From Pseudoalteromonas byunsanensis (GTDB taxonomy: Bacteria; Pseudomonadota; Gammaproteobacteria; Enterobacterales; Alteromonadaceae), in the NCBI RefSeq assembly GCF_001854475.1, contig NZ_MNAN01000006.1, positions 1 through 64,000 of the forward strand: a stretch of 64,000 bases of DNA, written 5' to 3'. The notes beneath the pieces were generated by a model. That model had not been told where the DNA came from. It worked only from the letters and a program-made list of their open reading frames with translations, and ran no database searches. Below are positions 57,463 to 64,000 of this stretch, in pieces; within the stretch, counting starts at the first letter, position 1; every line of letters begins with the position of its first letter. The position numbers were made by a program, and so were the translations under genes.

Positions 57463-57645
57463 TTAATCAAGATAATCGAGATCATCTTCACCTAAATTTT
57501 TGCGCAAGCGCTTCTGTTCAAGATAGTCATCGAGCTTTTTCTTTACCTTTCGCTTTTGCTTATCATGCTGATTACGGCCGAGGTTCTCGTACTCGTCATC
57601 TACAAAATCATCGTCAAGCGCATCATAAGAAAATGTCTTACCCAC
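57463..57645 (-). CDS. Small charged protein, PA3496-like
   Basis: A 60-codon gene. The product begins with an acidic half (DALDDDFVDDEYENL) and continues with a basic, helical half (KQKRKVKKKLDDYLEQKRLRKNL). This pattern matches, from memory, a family of short gammaproteobacterial proteins called PA3496, of unclear role. Frames beginning at a TTG four codons earlier are open, but the GTG chosen here has GGAG six bases before it. It ends next to a strong shared terminator. Confidence 0.65.
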   Translation of the reverse strand: MGKTFSYDALDDDFVDDEYENLGRNQHDKQKRKVKKKLDDYLEQKRLRKNLGEDDLDYLD

Positions 57646-57957
57646 AACCCACTCCAATAAGTGTTAATAATAGTTACTTGGTGAAAGCGCGCTCACTACC
57701 GTGATCCCTTCACCTAAGTGTGTATTTAGCTGGAAATCTCGAATCTTGGAAGTGAGAGTTTTTTATCGTTTTAATAAAAATTTTTAATCATTGTTGTAGT
57801 TTTAGTCAAACAAGCTAAATTGTGGTCAAAAAATAAAACAATCTAAAATCCAAAAAAGCCAACAAAAACAGTAAATCACTGATATTACGCAGCTTTTATT
57901 GTTGGCATTAGATTTGAATAACTATTAGCGTATCTATCATCAGCAAGGATTTACCAC
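57646..57957. promoter_or_regulatory. Divergent AT-rich region with two inverted repeats
   Basis: No gene is seen. A nested hairpin lies at 57676-57719: ACTTGGTGAA pairs with TTCACCTAAGT (one bulged base), and TCAC/GTGA pair inside it. A second pair, GCCAACAA (57858-57865) and TTGTTGGC (57899-57906), lies closer to the DUF2884 gene. Promoters for both flanking genes must be here, but I cannot place them firmly. Confidence 0.4.
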
Positions 57958-58758
57958 ATGAAAAAATTAATCTTGTTAGCGGCATTATCAGCCAGCAGTG
58001 CATCATTTGCACACTCACAAACAGACAGTTCACATTTGCAGTTTAGCTCTGATGACTGCAAAGTTAATTTTCAAAACGACGTTCGTATCACACCCGATGA
58101 GTTACTAATCACTAAAAATAACGATCAAGGTAAGCTTCGTATCACTGAGACCGGCACAGTATTTATCAACGGTGAGCAAATAACACTTAGCACCGATCAA
58201 CAATATGCCGTGATGAGTTATGCTGACGAATTGCGCGGCAAATTACCTCAAGTTGCCAATATCGCCTTAGAAGGAATAAAAATAGCTGGTGTTGCACTTG
58301 ATGAAGTAGCCGCTGCATTTGAGTTAAAAGAGTTTGGCTCATTGAGCTCTTTGTTAGAAGAAGTGCAGGTTGAGGTGAGTGATACCTTTTACCAACAGGG
58401 CGCATTTGTCATGGGTGAGAAAACCTTCAATGACTTTGGCAATAATTTTGAACAACAGTTTGAAGAGCGCATTGAATCCGCGGTTGAAGGCGCCATGATG
58501 GAGTCTATTGGCAGCATTTTGATGGCTGTCGGCTCACAAATGATGAGCTCCGGTGGTGATATGGAGAAATTTGAGCAACGCATGGAAAACATGGGTCAGC
58601 AGATTGAAGAAAAAGTTGAAATGCAAGCTCGAAACATTGAGCTACAAGCCCACGAATTATGTGACCAATTTGCGGTGATAGCCAAAACTGAAGATCAATT
58701 GCAGCAACAGATCCCTGCTTTATCGGGCTATCAATTATTCACTTTAAAACAGCACTAA
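57958..58758 (+). CDS. DUF2884 family periplasmic protein (YggN-like)
   Basis: The 266-residue protein has a signal peptide (1-18, ending SFAHS). The mature part begins with a beta region around CKVNFQNDVRITPDELLIT, followed by long helical segments, including a Met- and Gln-rich one (about 205-235). This fits DUF2884/YggN. The function is unknown to me. It converges on the MocR-type gene across a strong terminator. Confidence 0.8.
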   Translation: MKKLILLAALSASSASFAHSQTDSSHLQFSSDDCKVNFQNDVRITPDELLITKNNDQGKLRITETGTVFINGEQITLSTDQQYAVMSYADELRGKLPQVANIALEGIKIAGVALDEVAAAFELKEFGSLSSLLEEVQVEVSDTFYQQGAFVMGEKTFNDFGNNFEQQFEERIESAVEGAMMESIGSILMAVGSQMMSSGGDMEKFEQRMENMGQQIEEKVEMQARNIELQAHELCDQFAVIAKTEDQLQQQIPALSGYQLFTLKQH

Positions 58759-58773
58759 CATTGTGTTCTCCCG

Positions 58774-58803
58774 AAATAGTCGGCCAATGCCGACTATTTT
58801 TTT
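58774..58803. terminator. Bidirectional terminator, DUF2884 / MocR gene
   Basis: AAATAGTCGGC / GCCGACTATTT (58774-58784 and 58789-58799) with a CAAT loop and a long T run. It overlaps the stop codon of the minus-strand regulator. Confidence 0.9.
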
Positions 58804-60236
58804 GCTTGTGAGACTAGTTGCCCCAACTGTGCAATCGCGTTCTCCGTTTCTTGATCCCACACCACGCCATAACTGATACGGATACAACTCTTGTATTTGT
58901 CGCTAGCGCTGAATAACACCCCTGGTGCAATACTTATCCCATGTGACAAAGCCAAGTGAAATAATTTGGTTCCATCGTGCTGAGCACCAAGGTCTAACCA
59001 TAAAACACATCCCCCCTTTGGCTCGCTCACACGTACAAAGTCTGGGAAATATTGTCGCAGCGCCATTACCATATGCTCTTTTGCCACCAGCAAACGTTTA
59101 CGCATGAGCTTCAAATGACGATCGTATTCACCACAGGCCAAATAGTCAGCTAAGACCCACTGGTTCATTAGTGATGAAGAGCAGCTAAAAGCGCGTTTTA
59201 ACCTTTTTGCAGGACCAATAACCTGCGGTGCTATCAGCCACCCAATGCGGTAGCTTGGTGCAGCCGTTTTAGAAAATGACGAACAGGTAATAACATTCCC
59301 TGTTGTCGAAAAACAACGAGCCGGCTTACCACGCTGCTCTGTAAAGTGTAGATCGCCATAAACATCATCTTCAATCAAAGTGACTTGATTATTCTCAAGC
59401 AGGCTAACGAGCTGTGCTCGTCGCTCATCAGGCATGTATGAGCCTAATGGGTTATTTATACTGGTTGAAAAGACACACGCTTTAATGTTTTGCTTATTCA
59501 GGGCTCGCTCTAAGTCCGCAAGCCATAATCCGTCATCAGGACAAAGGGGGATCTCAACTGCTTTCAAACCCAGACTTTCGATCAATTCCACAACGCCAAA
59601 GTAGCTTGGTGATTCAATCGCCACGACATCGCCCACAGAAGTAACACATTGCAGCGCTATTGCTAACGCTTCCTGTGCACCATTCGTTATCACGATTTCC
59701 TCTGGGCTCACGACTAAACCCATATCAAGATAACGTTTGACAATTTGTCTCTTAAGTTCAGGCAAACCATCTATGGCTCCGTAATTCACCATAGCCTGTC
59801 CAGCCATATTCATTGCTCTGCGCATTAATTTCGCCAAGATCTTGTCTGTGCTGGCCACGGCAACAGGATTCGCGATCCCAAATGGCACAACATGGGGCTG
59901 ATGAATGGCTTGATAAACCTGTTCTATCAAACATTGCTTGTTGACGACGATAGGTTGAGTAGACAAACGCGAGCGCTTGGGCATGGCATGGGATACCTGA
60001 GCAGCTTGCAGAAAATAGCCTGATTTTTCTTTTGCTACCACTTTACCCTGAGCTTCCAGAGCTTGATAAGCCTGCTTAACAGTCGGAATGCTGACGGCAA
60101 GCTTCTGCGCCATAACCCTTAACGAGGGTAGCTTTTCTCCGGGCCGAAGTACGCCTTGCTCTGCCATTTGGCAGATTAGGTGCACGACCTGCTGATATAA
60201 ATATACGCTTTGTTGCTTAGATACGACGAAACTCAT
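58794..60236 (-). CDS. MocR/PdxR-type GntR regulator with aminotransferase domain
   Basis: A transcription factor of 480 residues. An N-terminal GntR winged helix (about 10-78; LPSLRVMAQKLAVSIPTVKQAYQAL) is joined to a fold-type I aminotransferase domain (about 110-475), with the PLP lysine in SSFSKTAAPSYRIGW. Such proteins bind PLP or a PLP adduct and control genes for vitamin B6, transporters or amino acid metabolism. It is divergent from a DMT transporter across 134 bases with repeated TGTATA motifs, so that transporter is the likely target. Confidence 0.9.
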   Translation of the reverse strand: MSFVVSKQQSVYLYQQVVHLICQMAEQGVLRPGEKLPSLRVMAQKLAVSIPTVKQAYQALEAQGKVVAKEKSGYFLQAAQVSHAMPKRSRLSTQPIVVNKQCLIEQVYQAIHQPHVVPFGIANPVAVASTDKILAKLMRRAMNMAGQAMVNYGAIDGLPELKRQIVKRYLDMGLVVSPEEIVITNGAQEALAIALQCVTSVGDVVAIESPSYFGVVELIESLGLKAVEIPLCPDDGLWLADLERALNKQNIKACVFSTSINNPLGSYMPDERRAQLVSLLENNQVTLIEDDVYGDLHFTEQRGKPARCFSTTGNVITCSSFSKTAAPSYRIGWLIAPQVIGPAKRLKRAFSCSSSLMNQWVLADYLACGEYDRHLKLMRKRLLVAKEHMVMALRQYFPDFVRVSEPKGGCVLWLDLGAQHDGTKLFHLALSHGISIAPGVLFSASDKYKSCIRISYGVVWDQETENAIAQLGQLVSQAKK

Positions 60237-60248
60237 CTCACTCTCGAT

Positions 60249-60290
60249 CTGTATAGGTTGTATTTGTCATTTTCTGTATATGGTATATAC
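60249..60290 (+). promoter_or_regulatory. Repeats in the MocR-transporter divergent region
   Basis: CTGTATA occurs twice, at 60249-60255 and 60274-60280, 25 bases apart. The second copy overlaps a perfect dyad, GTATAT-GGT-ATATAC (60276-60290). Direct plus inverted boxes of this sort are what MocR regulators are known to bind, so this is a good operator candidate. Confidence 0.5.
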
Positions 60291-60370
60291 ACAATATACC
60301 CCTACAATGCCTATTATTCCAACCCACCCACATACGTAAGTTTACACTTACAAACTTCAAGGTATTAGTT

Positions 60371-61282
60371 ATGAAGGATATGCTACTCTATTTAGTCACA
60401 GTATTAATTTGGGGATCCACCTGGTTGGCTATTGAGTTTCAATTAGGTGAAGTGAACGAAGTGGTCTCTCTTTGTTTGAGATTTTCGTTAGCAGCAGGAT
60501 GTATGTGGCTTTACGTACTTATTAAGAAGCTCCCTATGCGATACTCTAGTAAAGATCATGGCTTTTTTATTTTGTTAGCTATATGTAACTTTGGTGCCAA
60601 CTATCTTTTTCTTTATTGGGCACAAAACAGTCTAAACTCTGCCATGGCATCTATCGCCTTTTCTTTATTGCTGATCTTAAACATAATTAACACCAGAGTG
60701 TTTTTTGGCAAGCCAATCGCGAAACGTATTTACTTTGGTGCAGGACTGGGGTTACTTGGAATCGTAGCTTTATTTTGGCAGGACTTGAAACATTTCGACA
60801 TAAATAACAGTGCGATAGGCGGATTGGCGCTGGCATTACTGGGTACGCTCATAGCTTCTTTTGGTAATATGGTGAGTGTACGCAATTCAAATCAGCGAAT
60901 CGGTGTTTTGCAAGGAAATGCTTGGGGTATGCTGTACAGCGCAGCTTTGTTATTAGCGTACACACAATTCGCTGGCTACTCACTCGTCATTCACGCTAAC
61001 TGGCAGTATTGGGTATCACTATTGTATCTCGCTATTTTCGGCACTGTAATAGCTTTTGCCAGCTACTTTTCACTATTAAAGAGCATTGGCCCCGAGCGCG
61101 CCAGCTACATCATCGTTTTGTTCCCATTGGTCGCCGTGATGTTGAGTACCTACTTTGAGGGTTTTGTATGGCAAAATAATACCTTCATTGGCTTTTTACT
61201 CGTGCTGCTGGGAAATGCCATAGTGCTAACCCCCTTTGAAAAACTACGAGCATGGTTAGCACCTTCCCCAGTAAACAGCTAG
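60371..61282 (+). CDS. EamA/DMT-superfamily transporter
   Basis: A 303-residue inner-membrane protein with ten helices in two EamA repeats. The N-terminal VLIWGSTWLAIEFQLG and the C-terminal half (FASYFSLLKSIGPERASY, then the last two helices) are typical of RhaT/YdcZ-like exporters. The divergent MocR gene may regulate it. The substrate is unknown; amino-acid or vitamin-like efflux is plausible by analogy only. Confidence 0.85.
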   Translation: MKDMLLYLVTVLIWGSTWLAIEFQLGEVNEVVSLCLRFSLAAGCMWLYVLIKKLPMRYSSKDHGFFILLAICNFGANYLFLYWAQNSLNSAMASIAFSLLLILNIINTRVFFGKPIAKRIYFGAGLGLLGIVALFWQDLKHFDINNSAIGGLALALLGTLIASFGNMVSVRNSNQRIGVLQGNAWGMLYSAALLLAYTQFAGYSLVIHANWQYWVSLLYLAIFGTVIAFASYFSLLKSIGPERASYIIVLFPLVAVMLSTYFEGFVWQNNTFIGFLLVLLGNAIVLTPFEKLRAWLAPSPVNS

Positions 61283-61291
61283 CTTTGTTGC

Positions 61292-61317
61292 AATGCCGCC
61301 ACTGTGTGGCATTTTTT
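61292..61317. terminator. Terminator between the DMT transporter and lipid kinase genes
   Basis: AATGCC / GGCATT (61292-61297 and 61308-61313), followed by a T run, forms a short terminator at the shared 3' ends. Inner pairing is imperfect. Confidence 0.6.
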
Positions 61318-62155
61318 ATAACTTTAATTGAATCGCTTTTGGATGAATACTCACCTTTGCAGGTGTCACTCCCACCATTTCTCCATCCGCTTCGATTTCT
61401 AGGCCCGGCGTAGTGACCTCAAATTGATCCATGGTAATAGAATGAACGCTTGCCAATTTTTCATGTTTCGCGAAGAGCATAGCGACCAATGTGCACAAAC
61501 GTGCCAACCTTGTTGCCGGCGAAAACTGTATACATGTTAATAAACCATCCGCGGCTCTGGCGCTCGGCGCACATTTTATCCCAGCGGCAAAGTATCGACC
61601 TTTTGCGAAAAGCAACATCATCATGTCCTGCTCAGTGCCAAAAATGGGCGAGTTGGCCCTGATTTCTCGATAGAACAATAGCGCTTTTAATCCAGCCCAC
61701 ACATAGCTAAACCGGTGCCTTTGGCGACGACTGTCCATACTTCTAACCACGTGAGCGCTGTAACCTAGTCCCATCACATTAATAAAGTAGCGCTGATTGA
61801 CTCGCCCCAAGTCAACTTCAATAGCGTTGTCACAAAAAACCGCATTGCGCCACTGGGTGACTGAGCGATTAAACTGACGAGCAAAATCATTACCAGTTCC
61901 AGCAGGCAAAATTGCCAACTGACAACTCAGCCCAGCAATCGCGTTCACCACCAAATTAATTGTGCCATCACCTCCGATCACCACCAAAGAATGGTGTTTT
62001 TTTGCCAACATCCCAATTTGTTGTAAATCTTGAGAGTAGTTGCCAAGGGTGTAATACCACTCACATGTTACGTTTTCTTGCCTTGCCCGCGCTTTTAGCC
62101 ATGCAATATGCGACTGTACATTATTTGCGTCACTTGGTTTAACCACAACCAGCAT
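61316..62155 (-). CDS. Diacylglycerol/lipid kinase family protein (YegS-like)
   Basis: A cytoplasmic kinase of 279 residues. The nucleotide-binding GGDGTINLVVNA motif lies near 60-71, and LPAGTGNDFARQF near 82-94. A C-terminal beta-rich domain (about 140-275) ends in EADGEMVG. Members phosphorylate diacylglycerol, phosphatidylglycerol or sphingoid-type lipids. The in vivo lipid is not known here. It converges on the DMT transporter. Confidence 0.86.
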   Translation of the reverse strand: MLVVVKPSDANNVQSHIAWLKARARQENVTCEWYYTLGNYSQDLQQIGMLAKKHHSLVVIGGDGTINLVVNAIAGLSCQLAILPAGTGNDFARQFNRSVTQWRNAVFCDNAIEVDLGRVNQRYFINVMGLGYSAHVVRSMDSRRQRHRFSYVWAGLKALLFYREIRANSPIFGTEQDMMMLLFAKGRYFAAGIKCAPSARAADGLLTCIQFSPATRLARLCTLVAMLFAKHEKLASVHSITMDQFEVTTPGLEIEADGEMVGVTPAKVSIHPKAIQLKL

Positions 62156-62444
62156 AAAGACACCTTTAAAATAAAATTAATTAACCTGAATAAATATTCA
62201 CCAAACAACTTAAAAAAACACTCAGCAAAAACATAAAACCAATGAAATTAAACACAAAATAATAAATTAAAACAAATTCACTCAGTGCATACAACAGCAA
62301 AACAACCTTTCATAAAAGCAAAAAAACAAAACAAATCCATTAGTTATTTTTATCCGAAAGGCACAATTTTTATCGTTTTATTTTTATGCATTTTGAGCGC
62401 AAAATAACCTTGTTTTCAGTCAAACATTATATACAGGAGCTCAC
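62156..62444 (+). other. A-rich, strongly G-poor region and leader of the 47-codon gene
   Basis: No gene is seen. In 62161-62340 I count 7 G against 36 C in 180 bases, and the rest is mostly A. The part after 62341 is T-rich. A hairpin ATTTTG / CAAAAT (62390-62395 and 62400-62405) with an AGCG loop lies 39 bases before the small gene. The transcript start of that gene is not determined. Confidence 0.5.
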
Positions 62445-62588
62445 ATGCTTAATTCAGCTGCTGCGTGCAGCAACACGCAAGCTAATACCGTTAATACCTT
62501 ACCAACAAAAGTTTCTTTCAACTGGATGTCGTTTCTTAACCGACTTGGTAAATTGCTCGCGTTAAGCCATGTAACGCTCTATAAGTAA
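62445..62588 (+). CDS. 47-residue protein of unknown function
   Basis: I do not recognise a family. An ATG with the strong ribosome site CAGGAGCTCAC opens 47 codons ending in TAA. The product is polar at first (NSAAACSNTQANT), then has a mildly amphipathic segment (FNWMSFLNRLGKLLALSHV). It has no clear signal peptide. A hairpin terminator starts ten bases after the stop, so the unit is complete: leader, ribosome site, frame and terminator. It could instead be a leader peptide or a dual-function small RNA. Confidence 0.55.
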   Translation: MLNSAAACSNTQANTVNTLPTKVSFNWMSFLNRLGKLLALSHVTLYK

Positions 62589-62598
62589 AATTCAGCTC

Positions 62599-62637
62599 AA
62601 GTGCCACACCCCCAACCTGTGGCACTTTGGCTTTTTT
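62599..62637 (+). terminator. Terminator of the 47-codon gene
   Basis: AAGTGCCACA (62599-62608) pairs perfectly with TGTGGCACTT (62618-62627), and TTTTTT follows at 62632-62637. Confidence 0.85.
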
Positions 62638-62741
62638 CTATCATCCCTTCAATCAACTGTCTCAATTTACTTCATTTTTAGCCATCAAATAATAAATTAA
62701 GCAAATTTAGTGTAAATTTTAAGCAAACAGTTTAAAAGTGG

Positions 62742-62770
62742 TTTACAGCAGCAAATTCGCTAAGTATTAT
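62742..62770 (+). promoter_or_regulatory. Promoter of the serine tRNA pair
   Basis: TTTACA (62742-62747), a 17-base spacer and TATTAT (62765-62770) lie ten bases before the first tRNA. Both elements and the distance match a sigma-70 promoter well. Confidence 0.75.
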
Positions 62771-62780
62771 CTTGGCCCAT

Positions 62781-62871
62781 GGAGAGATGGCTGAGTGGTT
62801 GAAAGCACCGGTCTTGAAAACCGGCATACGTTAATAGCGTATCTAGGGTTCAAATCCCTATCTCTCCGCCA
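62781..62871 (+). tRNA. tRNA-Ser(TGA)
   Basis: The acceptor stem GGAGAGA / TCTCTCC, encoded CCA end, anticodon loop CTTGAAA with anticodon TGA, a long variable arm and the T loop GTTCAAATC make a 91-base class II serine tRNA that reads UCA and related codons. It is transcribed first in a tandem pair. Confidence 0.97.
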
Positions 62872-62890
62872 TATTTTACAGTTTTGCGCC

Positions 62891-62983
62891 GGAGAGGTGG
62901 CCGAGTGGCTGAAGGCGCTCCCCTGCTAAGGGAGTATAGGGTTTGTAGCCCTATCGAGGGTTCGAATCCCTCCTTCTCCGCCA
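62891..62983 (+). tRNA. tRNA-Ser(GCT)
   Basis: A 93-base serine tRNA with acceptor stem GGAGAGG / CTTCTCC (one G-T pair), anticodon loop CTGCTAA with anticodon GCT for AGC/AGU codons, a long variable arm, TTCGAATCC in the T loop and encoded CCA. It begins 20 bases after the first tRNA. Confidence 0.97.
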
Positions 62984-62991
62984 TTGCTTTG

Positions 62992-63017
62992 AAAACCGCT
63001 CTTTGAGCGGTTTTTTT
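62992..63017 (+). terminator. Terminator of the tRNA operon
   Basis: AAAACCGCTC / GAGCGGTTTT (62992-63001 and 63005-63014) with a TTT loop and a following T run closes the tRNA transcript. Confidence 0.92.
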
Positions 63018-63230
63018 ATGCCTACTATATTCCCATGACACTCCATATCCACCCGTAACACTTTACTTCTTGTCATTTCTAATTCAAATTGGTTCATATA
63101 CTTACGTATAACTTCTTTTGAAATGAATTGATGATTAGTCTGTTACTGAGAATATGCATAACATTATTATGATGTTCGCCAAGGCCAGCTATAATTAATC
63201 GCGATAACAAAAATGAATTAGCAAATAAAT

Positions 63231-64000
63231 ATGAACTTCAAGCATCCGTGGCAAAGTCAGCTCACTTACATCTTATTATCAATAAGCTATATTGCAGTAG
63301 GAAAACTTCTCACCACGTTTGCGTTTCAGGATCAGGTGCTACCCATTTGGCTACCTGCTGGAGTTGGGCTGGTCGGTATGTTCATTTGGGGCTGGCGTTT
63401 TATACCGGGTCTTGGCGTTGCGTCAATCACCTTTAATTGGACGACCGCACATGGCTGGAGTTTAGCCACTGTGTCCATTCCCAATATTGTAGAAGTTGGC
63501 ATCATCGCATTTGGAGCCATTTTACAGGCGCTGATAGGAGGGTACTTACTGAGAGCATGGCTGGGGCACCCTCTACATTTAAAAAGTCGCTTACATATAG
63601 CGTATTTTATCGGTCTGGTTGGTATCACAATCAATTTGATTTCAGCAAATATTGGCGTATTTGCACTAAGTTTCTACCACCCAGAATACAGCTTTACGAA
63701 TCATTGGAATAATATGCTCGCATGGTGGCTAGGAGATTCCTTAGGCGTACTCATTGCGACCCCTGCTCTGCTGATCTTGCTGCAACCTTGGTTTGCCAAC
63801 TCCGAAAAGCTCAATAATGTGGCCAGTACATTTAGCGCCTGCCTTATATTGTGTCTATCTGTGGCCCTTACCACCTTTTTATATAACCAAAGCAACATCA
63901 AAAGTGCCAACCTCAACGCAAAACGAGAAACACAAATTATTGAAAACATTGTTTATCGCTACATAAACCAAAGCATGCTCGCCATTCAGGCACTAGCGGG
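63231..64000 (+). CDS. MASE1-domain membrane sensor, 3' end outside the window
   Basis: An open frame starts at ATG and runs off the window with no stop in 256 codons. About eight hydrophobic helices follow each other up to residue 220, with IWLPAGVGLVGMFIWGWRF-like and WWLGDSLGVLIATPALL motifs characteristic of the MASE1 integral membrane sensor domain. The last residues (YRYINQSMLAIQALAG) look like the start of a CHASE-type extracytoplasmic helix. The missing output domain would be GGDEF, EAL or a histidine kinase; which one cannot be said. Confidence 0.8.
   Translation, partial: MNFKHPWQSQLTYILLSISYIAVGKLLTTFAFQDQVLPIWLPAGVGLVGMFIWGWRFIPGLGVASITFNWTTAHGWSLATVSIPNIVEVGIIAFGAILQALIGGYLLRAWLGHPLHLKSRLHIAYFIGLVGITINLISANIGVFALSFYHPEYSFTNHWNNMLAWWLGDSLGVLIATPALLILLQPWFANSEKLNNVASTFSACLILCLSVALTTFLYNQSNIKSANLNAKRETQIIENIVYRYINQSMLAIQALA

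Noticed and set aside
1..64000. CRISPR array, toxin-antitoxin pair, prophage or known defence island
   Set aside because: I saw no regular direct repeats with spacers, no phage structural genes, no transposase and no recognisable defence gene cluster in either strand.

Overview
The window looks like a chromosomal core segment of a marine gammaproteobacterium of the Alteromonadales, most likely Pseudoalteromonas or a close relative. The grounds are gene order and protein content: gppA-rhlB / trxA-rho, ubiD-fre, hemCDXY with cyaY, lptM-lysA-dapF-DUF484-xerC-yigB, several secreted peptidases, and a large subtilase with a GlyGly-CTERM-like tail. The genus is an inference; no rRNA or other marker settles it. 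I see no prophage, insertion sequence, CRISPR array or integron.

Layout. 1-4.9 kb: rhlB-gppA on the minus strand diverge from trxA and rho. 4.9-16.1 kb: signalling and RNA-handling genes (a chemoreceptor, a TPR hybrid kinase with Hpt, a DnaJ-related protein, the helicase DbpA, an M28 peptidase, a Sel1-like protein, a PAS-GGDEF-EAL protein). 16.2-19.6 kb: ubiD, fre, add. 19.7-25.4 kb: a minus-strand operon cyaY, esterase, DUF2914 protein, hemC, a fused hemD-hemX, hemY. 25.5-30.2 kb: lptM, lysA, dapF, DUF484, xerC, yigB. 30.3-43.7 kb: more accessory content, namely a peptide permease, an SDR, a three-repeat secreted protein, a glycosyltransferase, a pseudouridine synthase, a BlaI/BlaR1-like pair, a MAPEG protein, a DMT exporter, a GNAT-nitrilase fusion, a diguanylate cyclase and a penicillin-acylase-type hydrolase. 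43.9-51.7 kb: a CHASE hybrid kinase, YceH, NadE, then folM-folE-folX, YqaA and a TlpA-like lipoprotein. 51.7-62.2 kb: a large subtilase, cytochrome c', cytochrome b561, glutathione peroxidase, small and periplasmic proteins of unknown role, a MocR regulator facing a DMT transporter, and a lipid kinase. 62.4-64 kb: a 47-codon gene with its own ribosome site and terminator, two serine tRNAs, and the start of a MASE1 membrane sensor cut by the window edge.

How the genes work together. The heme operon joins porphyrin synthesis with frataxin. lysA and dapF carry out the last two steps of lysine synthesis beside the recombinase that resolves chromosome dimers. folE-folX-folM together cover much of the known route to tetrahydromonapterin. 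Five or six proteins turn over cyclic di-GMP or relay phosphate, so the region is rich in sensing functions, but they lie scattered rather than in one pathway.

No clearly new multi-gene system is evident. The best leads are the HemD-HemX fusion in a heme locus lacking cyaA, a secreted protein made of three Cys-pair repeats, the BlaI/M56-TonB pair with visible operators but no beta-lactamase, the 47-codon gene near 62.5 kb behind an extremely G-poor tract, and several inverted repeats placed over start sites or promoters. Many genes also converge with overlapping ends and no room for terminators.
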